Assembly (NCBI GenBank): GCA_963556495.2 | Contig: OY747702.1 | Location: 57,719,286-57,783,285 of the forward strand | Direction of reading: 5' to 3' | DNA: 64,000 nt | From: Valencia hispanica | Lineage: Eukaryota > Chordata > Actinopteri > Cyprinodontiformes > Valenciidae | Part shown: positions 11,326 through 21,795 of the stretch, in pieces | Layout: the number at the start of each line of letters is the position of its first letter | Numbering within the stretch: position 1 is the stretch's first letter | Notes under the pieces: generated by a model | Told to the model about the DNA's origin: nothing | Seen by the model: only the letters and a program-made list of their open reading frames with translations | Database searches by the model: none | Program-made: the position numbers and the translations under genes

Positions 11326-11910
11326 CTGTCATGGATTGCGTGGTTGAAGCAGAATTAAAAAGCAGAAAGCAATGCAGGGCTACATCCTGCAATGGAAAAT
11401 AATTTAGCTAAACAGAAAAGAACAGAACACACTGATAGGAGGCCACAATGTGAGCAGAACTTGGAACTAGGACACATCCCAGTAGAAAATTTGGGAGCTT
11501 ATAAACACAGGAAATGGGATCAATGACAAAGCAACCAGGTGAGTCTAATCAGTGAAATGTAGAGCAGATGTGGTAGAGTACTGAGCCTGCAAATGGAGGG
11601 ACTACTTAACACAGATAAAACGCACGCAGCCAAACAAGACTCAAAATAATCTAAAAAACAAAATAGAGAAAAAGCCTGACACTAGCATAAGAGAACAAAC
11701 CAGAATGCACAGAGGGACGAACACAAGAAGTAACAAACTAAACAAAAAAGAACAAACTTGTATGGTGAGACCCTAACAAAAATAATTAAGAAAAAGACAA
11801 AGGCATGCACTGAGTCTGGCAAGAACTTAATGGCATCAATAAACTCAGAAGTATCAGAAAACAAACACAAAAGAAAACCTAAAGATAAACACCCATGGAT
11901 CGTGACAGAC
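11326..11910. repeat. Unclassified interspersed repeat, possibly non-autonomous
   Basis: The left end reads TCTGTCATGGAT and the right end, reversed, reads GTCTGTCACGATCC, a weak terminal inverted repeat. The interior on the minus strand contains a long T-rich stretch, CTCTGTGCATTCTGG and CCTGTGTTTATAAGC, resembling a widespread fish repeat with a CATGGATC terminus. The sequence near 43260-43275 (GGATCCATGACAG) shares the terminal motif. It has no coding frame and the class is uncertain (DNA element or LTR-like). Confidence 0.35.
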
Positions 11911-12117
11911 TTGATTGTATCTTTTCCAAATAATGTACATCCTACAGTCTAAACGTAGTTTTAAAGCTAAGTATGAATATTTTACCATGAACATTTAACA
12001 CATAGGATTGTTAATTTTAGATTGGGTTTTGGCCAGTAACTAGAATCTCAGCTGGAAAAAATATCAACCAAAGTTTGGTGCTTTTTGTTTCAGATTTAAT
12101 CAAATTAATTAAAACAT

Positions 12118-13328
12118 AAACTTCAATTTAGTTTATTTATATAGCGCCGATTCACAACAGATGTAATCTAAAAGCACTTTACAAGAAAAAGTCGTTTAAA
12201 ATCGATCATACATACATTCCAATCAGTTTAAAATGTTTCTATTTAAAACTATATTGTGTATTTTTTTGAGTTAATTCTTAGCAAAAACCCCATTGTTCTT
12301 AAAAAATATGTGCTCATTCATGTGTAATTAATTCCTCCTACTAATGAAAGTATTCTCGTAAGTGTAGAATCTGCTATTCAAAATACATACGCGCGAGTTG
12401 CGCGAATGGCTGAATCCATGTTGAGCCTCCATCTTTGAAATACATTGGCCAACGAGGGACATTCCTGGAAATTCTAGCTCCGCCTTTCGCCCTTTGGCTC
12501 AGTTGCACCGTGATGAATGCCAGAGGGAGATTGTCTACTAGCAACGCGGCAGACGTCTGACTATATAACTAAATGCAATGTAGTTTTCTAAAGTAACCTC
12601 ATCACTGGAAGGAACACTGGACGAAGTCGTAGTACTGGAAGCCATGTTAACCTTGGCATGAAACAGCCACCGTAGGAGTTAAAACGTGCTCGGAATGGGG
12701 GGGTGAGGCTAGAACGTAATATTCAGTTGGTTGTTTCACTGCTAGATGGGAGAAGTTCTTACACAATGTAGCTTTAAGGAATCCCAGCAGATTGCATTGA
12801 GTCATTGACTTGCAGTTGTACCCCGTTGATGCAGACTCCATCCACAGCACTTACTCAGCAATCCTTCATACTGACCAAGCATGTAGCGACAGTGGAGAGG
12901 AAAAACTCCCCTTTAACAGGAGGAAACCTCCAGCCGAACCAGAACGAGAACCAGGCTCAGTATGAGCGGCCATGTGCCATGAATGTCTGGGGGTTTGAGA
13001 AGACAGAGCAGAGACACAGAAAAAAAAACTGATGTAAGAGTACTTTCTATATTAAAGAAAGTAAAAAGTTCAAAACAGGAGACGTTCAGTTACAGGTAGC
13101 ATCATCCCTGTCGATGACCCCTCTCCAACAAGGCATTGGAGATGAGCAGGATACCAGACCAGCTGTGGGTTCTATGGAGAGAAAAACACAGAGAAAAAAC
13201 AAAGCTATCAGTCAAAATAACAGCAAATAATGCAACTTGAGAGAGTAACAGAAGGGAAAAGTAGCAGAGTGAAGAAAAGCAGTCAGTCTGTTCTCCAACA
13301 GCCTAAGCCTATAGCAGCATAACCCCTA
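12118..13328 (-). mobile_element. LINE family A 3' UTR copy, split by a MITE
   Basis: This carries the family A 3' UTR in reverse: TTTATTTATATAGCGCC near 12130, TCCCCTTTAACAGGAGG near 12907, then the GCAGGATACCAGACCAG and TCTATGGAGAGAAAAACA blocks, to AGCCTATAGCAGCATAAC at 13304-13322. The tail AATTC repeats are nearly lost. The copy is more diverged than 481-1484 and 27481-28982. It is interrupted at 12247-12773 by a TTAA-flanked element; across the insertion the LINE reads CTATTTAA / TTAAGGAATCC as in intact copies. Confidence 0.75.
12247..12773. mobile_element. TTAA-flanked MITE (piggyBac- or Kolobok-like)
   Basis: This 527-bp block interrupts a LINE tail. It is flanked on both sides by TTAA (12243-12246 and 12774-12777), and removing it with one TTAA restores the LINE sequence exactly. 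Its ends, AACTATATTGTGTA and TACACAATGTAGCT, are inverted repeats differing at two of 14 positions. It has no transposase frame. TTAA duplication is used by piggyBac and Kolobok elements, among others; which one mobilised this copy cannot be told from the ends alone. Confidence 0.7.
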
Positions 13329-14240
13329 ATTTCCACTGCATGCGCTCCGCTCTGCCATGTAATCTGCAGCTGTTCGCTCCCGTCTCTGTTTTCCACTGCA
13401 TACGCTCTACATCCGCTCCGGTCCGAAGCCCAGAGGTGCTCAAAGAAGCATTCTTGGGAATTGCGAGATTTCGCGGTAAAAACCAGTAATAAATGCGGAA
13501 AAAAGTAATTTACGATTTTCCACTTCAAGTATTAGTTTCTCTTCATCCTTGTTGTCCTGTTGCTTTTCTCTCATATCTGAATAACGTATATTTGTTGACC
13601 CACGCACCTACAATGTCTTGTGTGGGAGGAAATGACAAGCTTTCAGAACACGTTTTGGTTATATGCTGCACAGTGGCGCAGTTGGTAGCACTGTTGCCTT
13701 GCAGCAAGAAGGTCCTGGGTTTGAATCCTGGCATGGAGTTTGCATGTTCTCCCTGTGCATGCGGGGGTTCTCTCCGGGTACTCCGGCTTCCTCCCACAGT
13801 CCAAAAACATGACTGTTAGGTGAATTGGTCTCTCTAAACTTGCCCTTAGGTATGAGTGTGTGCGTGCATGGTTGTTTGTCCTGTAAATCTCTGTGTTGCC
13901 CTGGTACAGAAAATGGATGGATGGATGATTGTAGTATGTGTGTAAATCATGTATGAACACGCACAATTATTCTAGACCACATATATGTATAAATATACAC
14001 GTGATTACATTAATATAGCTATGCATACAAAAAAATCTAGTCTGTCTTTATTGATTTATTTTGAGAAAATTGATGTTGTGCTTGTTCGGTATCCTGTTGG
14101 TCCTGTGTGATTTGTGTAGATCAACTGCGAACGTGCTCCGGCATCAGCGTCATCCGGCAAAAATAAGGATCTGTTCTATTTTTGCCGTAAAACGGCAAAA
14201 CTGCGGCTGGCACCACGCGGCGGCAGTGGAAATGCTCTTA
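13329..14240. mobile_element. MITE-like block with TTTCCACTGC termini
   Basis: The left end carries AATTTCCACTGCATGCG (13328-13344) and repeats a TTTTCCACTGCATACGC motif at 13389. The right end carries GGCGGCAGTGGAAATGC (14219-14235), giving a short inverted repeat around TTTCCACTGC. Between them is GC-richer sequence and an inserted SINE (13667-13927). A hAT-type non-autonomous element is possible, but no clean target duplication is visible. It abuts the truncated LINE at 13328. Confidence 0.4.
13667..13927 (+). mobile_element. tRNA-like SINE with ATGG tail
   Basis: The head has CAGTGGCGCAGTTGGTAGCA (box A-like) and GGGTTTGAATCCTGG (box B-like). The body has the fish-typical GGAGTTTGCATGTTCTCCC and GGCTTCCTCCCACAGTCC. 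The 3' end is AAAATGGATGGATGGATG, the same tail as the Rex3-like LINE at 52425-55695. Other copies are at 40800-41090 (plus, diverged) and 45470-45640 (minus, 3' half). This copy is internally shortened before the tail. Confidence 0.65.
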
Positions 14241-14592
14241 TTGACTACAAAGGGAGCATTTTTGCTGTGGCATGCGTGTTGTTGGCTTTCTGTTTCTTTT
14301 GTTTATATAGCTTTGGATTGCAGTTATCTTTTAAACATTTATTTACTCAGATGACATTCACTGTTTGGACAAGTTTACCCGCTGAAACTAGTTGGCCAGT
14401 TAAAGTGAAACATCAAAAGTGAGTGTAAAAGGATTTGTTTTCAATTGTTTCAATATTGTTTCATGGTTGGAAACATCACTGGCTTCTTTCTCTTAAAAGT
14501 AGTAACATTATACACACCTCTAATCTATAGAAATGTAAATGGTTGGTATAATGAAATAATGGTAAACACCATGTTTTTATTAGTTACCCATA
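14241..14592. other. No gene seen
   Basis: Unique-looking AT-rich sequence up to the terminal repeat of the mariner-like element. Nothing recognised. Confidence 0.4.
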
Positions 14593-14629
14593 TACACTAT
14601 TTACTATAAGTTAGGGATATTGTTATTTA

Positions 14630-16175
14630 CAGTGGCTTGCAAAAGTATTCGGCCCCCTTGAACTTTTCCACATTTTGTCACATTACAGCCACAAACATGA
14701 ATCAATTTCATTGAAATTCCAGGTGAAAGACCAAAACAAAGTGGTGTACACGTGAGAAGTGGAACAAAAATCATACATGATTCCAAACATTTTTTACAAA
14801 TAAATAAAAATTAAAAGTGGGGTGTAATTATTCAGCTCCCTTTGGTCTGAGTGCAGTCAGTTGCCCATAGACATTGCCTGATGAGTGCTAATGACTAAAT
14901 AGAGTGCACCTGTGTGTAATCTAATGTCAGTACAAATACAGCTGCCCTGTGACGGCTTCAGAGGTTGTCTAAGAGAATGTTGGGAGCAACAACACCATGA
15001 AGTCCAAAGAACACACCAGACAGGTCAGGGATAAAGTTATTGAGAAATTTAAAGCAGGCTTAGGCTACAAAAAGATTTCCCAAGCCTTGAACATCCCACG
15101 TAGCGCTGTTCAAGCGATCATTCAGAAATGGAAGGAGTATGGCACAACTGTAAACCTACCAAGACAAGGCCGTCCACCTAAACTCACAGGCCGGACAAGG
15201 AGAGCGCTGATCAGAAATGCAGCCAAGAGGCCCATGGTGAATCTGGACGAGCTACAGAGATCTACAGCTCAGGTGGGGTAATCTGTCTATAGGACAACTA
15301 TTAGTGGTGCAATGCACAAAGTTGGCCTTTATGGAAGAGTGGCAAGAAGAAAGCCATTGTTAAAGGAAAACCATAAGAACTCCTGTTTGCAGTTTGCCAC
15401 AAGCCATGTGGGGGACACAGCAAACATGTGGAAGAAGGTGCTCTGGTCAGATGAGACCAAAATGCAAAATGCTATGTGTGGCGGAAAACTAACACTGCAC
15501 ATCACTCTGAACACACCATCCCCACTGTCAAATATGGTGGTGGCAGCATCATGCACTGGGGGTGATTCTCTTCAGCAGGGACAGGGAAGCTGGTCAGAGT
15601 TGATGGGAAGATGGATGGAGCCAAATACAGGGCAATCTTGGAAGAAAACCTCTTGGAGTCTGCAAAAGACTTGAGACTGGGGCGGAGGTTCACCTTCCAG
15701 CAGGACAACGACCCTAAACATAAAGCCAGGGCAAAAAAAAAGAAACATATTAATGTATTAGAATGGCCCAGTCAAAGTCCAGATCTAAATCCAATCGAGA
15801 ATCTGTGGCAAGATCTGAAAACTGCTGTTCACAAATGCTGTCCATCTAATCTGACTGAGCTGAACCTGTTTTGTCTTAGATGTGCAAAGCTGGTAGAGAC
15901 GTACCCTAAAAGACTGGCAGCTGTAATTGCAGCAAAAGGTGGTTCTACAAAGTATTGACTCAGGGGGCTGAATAATTATGCACACCCCACTTTTCAGTTA
16001 TTTATTTGTAAAAAATGTTTGGAATCATGTATGATTTTCATTCCACTTCTCACGTGTACACCACTTTGTATTGGTCTTGCACGTGGAATTCCAATAAAAT
16101 TTATTCATGCTTGTGGCTGTAATGTGACAAAATGTGGAAAAGTTCAAGGGGGCCGAATACTTTTGCAAGCCACTG
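14630..16175 (+). mobile_element. Tc1-like transposon, family 1 copy a
   Basis: The ends are inverted repeats beginning CAGTGGCTTGCAAAAGTATT and extending with high identity for about 190 bp (compare 14630-14810 with 16010-16175 reversed). TA duplications flank it at 14628-14629 and 16176-16177. It encodes one broken transposase. A second copy of the same family is at 26462-29570. The length of about 1.55 kb is normal for Tc1 elements, minus small deletions in the gene. Confidence 0.9.
14997..15957 (+). pseudogene. Tc1-like transposase, broken
   Basis: The first frame (14997-15281) starts MKSKEHTRQVRDKVIEKF and encodes the paired-like helix-turn-helix DNA-binding region plus the GRPPKLT hook. 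A TAA at 15279-15281 ends it where copy b keeps GESVYR. Further frames carry LWSDETK (first catalytic Asp), [11 protein letters not shown] (second) and [11 protein letters not shown] (Glu), so the DDE triad is all visible. A deletion after DETKMQNA removes the LFGQNA segment present in copy b, and another near 15735 and 15870 removes further residues. The protein would not fold as one piece. Confidence 0.85.
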
Positions 16176-16351
16176 TACATTGAGTGCTCTTCCTATTTGG
16201 TCTGAATTTTAATCAAATAAGTAAAATAATCCTTTGATATTACTAATAATGAATGAGAAGAAACACAATTTGCATTAGTGTAATATTTATTACCCCAAAA
16301 ATGTAGACAATGACAAGGGTAGCCCTAAGTAACACAAATTGACAGTGACTG

Positions 16352-17100
16352 TCAGTAGCGGGTGTTTCCACCATCTGTTGCAATGACAGCTTGACAGCGA
16401 CGTCTCGTGCTCCTCACTAGCGTCATGATGTTGTCCTGAGGCAATGTGTTCCACTCTTCCACAAGTGCTACATGCAGTTCTGCCAGGTCAGGTGGGGGAC
16501 GATCATTCAGTCTCTGCTTCAGCTGGTCCCAAACGTGCTCTATGGGGTTCAGGTCAAGGTACATTGCTGGCCATACCATATGAGGCACTGCAACTTCCTG
16601 AAGTCGAGCTCTGACAATTCTGGCAAGATGTGGTGGAGCATTATCATCCATGAACAGAAAATTGGGGGTGTGCTGGCTGAATTGTGGGATGATGATGGGT
16701 TCTATGATGTCTCTGAGGTAAGAACGTGCAGTGACCGAGCCATCTACCATAACCAAATCAGTTTTGCGCTGACTGGTGATGTCTGCCCAAACTGCTACAC
16801 CTCCTCCACCAAAGCTAACCCTGGGGACCATGTTGACCTCACTCAACATGGTCACTCACCTCGCCTTCTCCAGCAAAGCTGACGACCATCATTTCTGTGC
16901 AAGGTGACCCGACACTCGTCAGCGAACAGGATGGTAGACCACTGCTGCATTGTCCAGGTCCCATGGTCTTGTGCCCACTCACCTGCAACGGTCGTCTGGC
17001 ATTCAAGCCAAAGCAGTGGAGTCGGTTGCAAATGGTTTGTCTGGAAACCCTAGTACCTTTCACATCTTGTAAGCGGGCCTACAGCTGTGTGGTAGTTGCA
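16352..17100 (-). pseudogene. Tc1/mariner-type transposase, truncated
   Basis: The C-terminal catalytic part is open from 16855 down to 16352: GGGGVAVWADI, LFMDDNAPPHLA (second catalytic Asp), LDLNPIEHVWDQLKQR (catalytic Glu) and a C-terminus VIATDGGNTRY. The first catalytic Asp lies in a shifted frame as LFADEC at about 16905-16930. Upstream, VSRQTICNRLHCFGLNARRP is the end of the DNA-binding region. The N-terminal half of the HTH domain is missing. The frameshift near 16850 separates the halves, so the gene is dead. Confidence 0.75.
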
Positions 17101-17230
17101 TGACGATGTCTGAGTGCATAGGTTCTTAGGTACAATTGCCTCCCTATCCCAAAAATCTCTGAAGTGAAACAAACACCATATGTACATCCACTGAGTCTTT
17201 CAGGATATCCCTAACTTATTGTGAGTAGTG

Positions 17231-17719
17231 TAAGTTAAACTTCCCCTTGAAAAAAAAAAAAATACTTCAATAAGTAAATTTTCACTAGGAATAAGTTTAT
17301 TGTGTGTTTAAATACATAAAGTTGAAAGATAATGAAAGATATATTGGGAACTAGTTTTTGGCGCCGGATGATTATGACTTTCTACTCCTGAAAAAATGAC
17401 AAGGCAGACAATGAACTTTGTTATGCAACTTTTATCCCACCAGCAAACATTAAGTGAAGACACATTCATTGAGATTGGATTCTGTCTGCATTTCGAACCA
17501 GTCATCACAGGTAGATAAAAGAAGACATTACACTCAGAATGCAAATGTCATATTTTTAGAGGGGAATGCAATCCAGCCACAATTTGCATGCAAACGGTGC
17601 AATAGAGGAAATGGTCATGAGGGATATCAGTCATTTGGGTTAAAATTCACACATGTATTGAGGTGTGTACTCATTAAAAGCAAGGGAATGAGCTATGCAC
17701 TAGAACTATGAAATTACAA
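17231..17719. other. No gene seen
   Basis: AT-rich sequence with short frames. Nothing recognised. Confidence 0.4.
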
Positions 17720-17995
17720 TCATTATGTTCATTGTTATGCAAAAATGGTGAGGCAAAAAAAAAGTAATTCAAGGTTCTTTGCATGATTAGGGGGAAAAAT
17801 TAAAAACAATAAAAAAACAAAAAGTAAAGAACAACATCAAGAAATAAAAGAACATTAAAAAAAACTACTGCTATGATATTCCAGGTATTAATAATCCATT
17901 AATTAAATGCAGGTCTAAACTGATGGTTTTTTTAGCTTTGATTTAAATGAACGTTGTGTTTCATCAGCTTTCTTAGATTATGTTGTAACTAATAT
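17720..17995 (-). mobile_element. Degenerate LINE family B 3' end
   Basis: AAGTAATTCAAGG near 17763 and the block around 17920-17990 (GATGGTTTTTTTAGCTTTGATTTAAATGAACG ... TTTCATCAGC, broken here) parallel the clearer minus-strand copies at 22990-23060 and 57785-58090. It is much diverged and lacks coding potential. Confidence 0.4.
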
Positions 17996-18029
17996 CATCC
18001 TAGTCTCCATAAAGTGTTTAGGAAGATCT

Positions 18030-18215
18030 TCAGTACCAGTCAGTCTTGAATCCAATCTGAAGAGGTCTGACTGAAGACTGTTGCTGTATGGATAGTCTCA
18101 TGACTACCATGACATGTTAACAGTTCAATTTCCTCACAGCAGAGATAATATTTCACAGTAAAGTATTGGATGACACCATCAGTTGTTGGCAAACACTGCT
18201 AATCCACCTAGTTGC
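18030..18215 (-). repeat. LINE family D fragment
   Basis: Reversed, this matches 36370-36545: both carry AGGTGGATTAGCAGTG, GATGACACCAT-type and CTTCAGTCAGA blocks in the same order. Near the plus copy's end (36615-36655) is a LINE-type tail, so this is probably the 3' UTR of a non-LTR element. No coding sequence remains. Confidence 0.45.
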
Positions 18216-18410
18216 TAGGTTGTTTATGCAGTGGGGCGCTGAGATTTATTACCAACTGTGGTCCTCTTATTCCTCGTTGTGTTAATTGGACATATTTATA
18301 TAGGACAGCTGCTCATTGGTATGTGTTGATCATAAAAGTAACCAAGGTACTTATCCTTCTCTTCTGTCTTGTCTCCAAGGAAACAGGAAAGTTACAATCT
18401 TAGATCTATG

Positions 18411-18560
18411 AATGTTCTGCAATATGTTGTCCCCAAACTAAGAACTGAACTGGACTAGAAAGCTTTTAGGTTTTCAGTACCTCTTGCCTGGAACAACTTA
18501 TTATCTAAACTTTCACTTCAAACCCTTGTTACATTGCAGGACTTTGTACAGGAGCTTCAC
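18411..18560 (+). pseudogene. LINE ORF2 C-terminal scrap
   Basis: Translation gives VLQYVVPKLRTELG, a stop (TAG), then KAFRFSVPLAWNNL. This is the VPK.RTELGKKAFxFxAPxAWN tail typical of fish LINEs. Only about 45 codons survive, with one nonsense codon. What follows to 18803 is an open frame of no recognisable origin. Confidence 0.5.
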
Positions 18561-18809
18561 TTCCCTAAGGTAGTGTATCATTGTACATCACCGACAGACA
18601 AAGCACAAAAACAGCTGTGTTATGGCGGTATACAAGTACAGGACCGAATAAAAATTAATCCATTCGTCCATTTGTTTTTCAGCACATGCCCAATCCTGTC
18701 AGGAATCATGGATGTGTTTGCCTATCCAATTTTAAGGGATGCATTACTCAAATTAATGGCAATTGAGAGCAATGGTCAGATCACTAGGGACCCTGACATA
18801 TAAGTTTGA

Positions 18810-19600
18810 AGAGCAGTTGAGCAGTCCTGAATATGTCTGAAAATCTTTCTGGAAGCCCAATTAAAATGTAATTCAATTAAAATTATGTTTATTACAATGT
18901 CCTGTGTAAGATGACAATTCAAAACCTGTCTTGCCTTATTTTGCAATCAGTTAAATTTCTAGAACTCAAAGAAAGTGTTAGTTACTCTACAATATTCTGA
19001 AATTATTCACTGAGAGCGTGACAACCAGTTGAAATTTCTCTGCACTTTGCTCCTGCCAGGAAGCTGGACAGCTTCCTTTGTTCATTTGATGTGGATATAT
19101 CATGTTATGTCAAAGACTTCACAGCTGCTGAGGTGTAAAGACATCACTGGCGTACAGGAGAAGAGGCACAGATCCATCCCTTTAGAGAGAGTAATCCTTC
19201 TCACTGATGGATAAGTAAACATCGAGGGAATCAGTTATATTGTGTCACTTTTCAGGTAGATTAAACATAATTAAGTGAACAAAGTACATGGAAGTAGCTG
19301 TGGACAATAAACAATCACTGTTCCTGCGTTCCTGGAGAACTCCGCAGTCTAAGAGAGCAGAGGATGTTTTTACAAATTGCGTTGGTTTAGTTTGCCTCCA
19401 CCTGTGACAGTCACACTCTGCTGTTTATCAACTTTAAAATTAGATTCCAGCTGCTGGTTTTGTTTTATCTTTCAACTATGCATTTATGACCTCTCAATTG
19501 TTCTGATGCCAGAGGAAAAGCATTATATAATACATTATCTCTTGCTCTGCAATCAACACTTTAATCTCACACTCACCAAACAACTTTTTCTTTACAGTAG
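18810..19600. other. No gene seen
   Basis: Short frames, no repeat ends, no recognisable exon. Confidence 0.4.
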
Positions 19601-19619
19601 GGTTTATTACTGTTAATTG

Positions 19620-20770
19620 GACAGTAGTAAGTATCAGAGGTGTATTTAGGGGTTCTTTGCATATTCATCAGAAAAAACTACAGTGGGGTAACCGAACCCT
19701 GCAAGTGCCATCAGATTTACAGTCTTCTTGGGAAATGAATTCGCTCTCCTTTCTTCAGGACAGGAACATTTATCTGCTGTAGTGTTTAGACCAAGGGGCA
19801 AATTCCTGCCAAAACTGAAGCCTACCTGGACATGACAAAAATTGCAATTCTGTAGGGGGTGGCTCCTTAAAAATACCAACTTCAGAGCAGAAATAAATAT
19901 GTTTACAGTCTGGTTAAAAAAAAACTATTTTAGGTTTAATAGGTTAAGTTTAACATCATGACAACTCGGAGGGGGGTGGATTTTTTTTAATTAGTCATCC
20001 GTTTAGATGTAATTTAAGCTTGAAATTATGAATTATAAGGGGCATGTTCCTTTGATTGACAAGCGTCAGATAAGCCATCATTGCTAGCGCTGGTGGCTAG
20101 AGGCTTCCCCCCCACTTGCTCCAGGGTAGGCAGCAGCCTACAATGTTTATTTATGTTCAGATGTTAATCATGCACTTATTGGACAAAGATGGCTTGCTGG
20201 GGTATTGATTGCACTAACAGACCTTCCAAGAAGTCTCTGCTCCATTTTTTTCTGTAAGTAAAATTGTGTTTCTGCTGTGCATTTATGATAATGCTGCTTG
20301 TTCAAAAATGTGTTGAAATGATCACAACTCTTCTTTACATATTGATGAATAAAACTTGTTTTAATTAAAATTCACATAGTTTTAGTGAAAGTTATGGACC
20401 AACAAGGCTTCATGCTTTGATTTGACAAAAATATTTAATTTGCCTAGAAGACAGATGGGTAACAGAGTTGGTCAGCCACGGTTTTATAGCTAAAAGCACC
20501 CGCTAACCTCCATTAGCTTCAATTAGCTCCGGGTTATCTCAGTTAGCTCCTACCTACATTGGCTCAAAGTTTGATTGGTGGCAATCCTCCGCCCCCACCC
20601 TCACAGGTTCACTCTCATCTCCACCTTATTGCCAATTTTTGACATTTTCCAGCCATGATGAGACACGTGACATGGCCAAGATGGAGGTGGTGGGAACTGC
20701 TCAGTTGGCTGTCCTACTCAGAAAACTAGGGGTGACGTCACGGAGGCTCCGTCCATCTTGTATATACAGT
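19620..20770 (+). mobile_element. Teleost DNA-transposon-like repeat with THAP-like exon
   Basis: Blocks such as GTTTACAGTCTGGTT (19900), CATGACAACTCGGAGGGGG (19958), TTTGATTGACAAG (20052) and the end GGTGACGTCACGG ... CCATCTTGTATATACAGT (20731-20770) match my memory of a widespread fish non-autonomous element. A short exon-like frame within it (20189-20253) looks like the start of a THAP zinc finger. I could not define a matching left terminus, so the limits are approximate. Confidence 0.4.
20189..20253 (+). pseudogene. Possible first exon of a THAP-domain protein
   Basis: An ATG opens the frame MACWGIDCTNRPSKKSLLHF, followed by FL and a strong splice donor (GTAAGT at 20254-20259). A Cys-x4-Cys pair close to the initiator Met and a following aromatic pair are what the first half of a THAP (C2CH) DNA-binding domain looks like. 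The second Cys/His pair would be on a later exon, which I did not find. THAP domains occur in P-element and Kolobok transposases and in host regulators. Here the repeat context favours transposon origin. Confidence 0.35.
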
Positions 20771-20774
20771 ATTG

Positions 20775-21394
20775 GCGAGCCGTACATTTCACCCCTAGGC
20801 CTTCAATTAATTCCTACTTAGTCCAACCTAAATTAATACACCTTATAATACCATCTATATCACACCACGGCTCGAGAATCCATACAGAATGACAGGTAAA
20901 CATTACATCACCCTTAATAGGCTGATCAAGTGACACTTAGTTTCCGGAATATTGTAAATCAATAAACTCGCAATTACAAGTAAGAGTGGGAAACTAAGAT
21001 CGTGGATACTGTCAAATATGTATAAGTATAAGTATAAGTATATGTGAGCTTGAACAAATTTGTCCAATAAAATGCGCATTGTCATAATTTAATTTAAGAG
21101 ACCAACGAGGCGATAACGAAGCCAACAATTCAGTTAAAATAAAGCAAAGCAAACACAGTATTTGTATTGGAGAAAATGCAACAGCAAAACTATTTAACAT
21201 GTTAGCGCAGCTGTGTACACCATGTAATTTACATTATAAATTGCAGTGGATCAGAATTGAATTTTTGAATTTGTAGCATTTTTGCCATTTTATTTTGTCA
21301 CCACTGACTGATTTGTAAAGAAATAAAATGACAAAAACATATTAAAAATACAAGTAAAATGTTTCCACTCTCCAACATAGATCTTCTCCACATC
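20775..21394. other. No gene seen; small ATAAGT repeat
   Basis: Includes a short tandem run of TATAAG units at about 21018-21043. Otherwise no recognisable feature. Confidence 0.4.
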
Positions 21395-21795
21395 ACCTTG
21401 TAACATAGAAAGTTCTCTTATATCGGATCTTCTGTTCCTTCTGTGTTCTGCTCTGTCTTCTCAAACCCCCAGACGGTCGTGGCAGATGGCCGCTCCTACT
21501 GAGCCTGGTTCTGTTGGAGGTTTCTTCCTGTTAAAGGGGAGTTTTTCCTCTCCACTGTCGCTACATGCTTGCTCAGTATGAGGGATTGCTGAAGGATTGC
21601 TGTGGTTGGAAATCTGCCCAACCTCACGCCAATGACTGACGCAATCTGCTGGGATTCCTTAAATAGGAAACTTTTTAACTGATTGGAATGTTTGTATAAT
21701 TGTATTGAAATGACTTCTTGTTAAGTGCCTTGAGATGACATCTGTTGTGAATTGGCGCTATATAAATAAACTGAATTGAATTGAATTGAATCACC
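21395..21795 (+). mobile_element. LINE family A 3' UTR fragment
   Basis: Plus-strand copy of the family tail: TTCTGTTCCTTCTGTGTTC, GTCGTGGCAGATGGCCGC, GGGGAGTTTTTCCTCTCC, then GGCGCTATATAAATAAACTG and AATTG repeats at 21775-21795. It is 5'-truncated within the UTR and has no coding sequence. It closely resembles the corresponding part of 481-1484. Confidence 0.8.

Larger units (their letters stand above)
14593..17230 (-). mobile_element. Tc1/mariner-type transposon split by another Tc1
   Basis: The left end (14593-14620, TACACTAT ... AGTTAGGGATAT) and the right end (17203-17230, ATATCCCTAACTTATTGTG and onwards to TAGTG) are inverted repeats of a family widespread in fish. TA flanks both ends. 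The transposase is on the minus strand near the right end (16352-17100). A different Tc1 (14630-16175) inserted about 35 bp inside the left end. Without that insertion the element is about 1.1 kb, so it is also internally shortened. Confidence 0.7.

Noticed and set aside
13667..13740. A/B boxes suggesting a tRNA gene
   Set aside because: Same reason: SINE body and ATGG tail follow, and the stems do not pair.
18534..18803. 89-residue open frame as a gene
   Set aside because: Its beginning overlaps a LINE ORF2 scrap and the rest has no recognisable feature.
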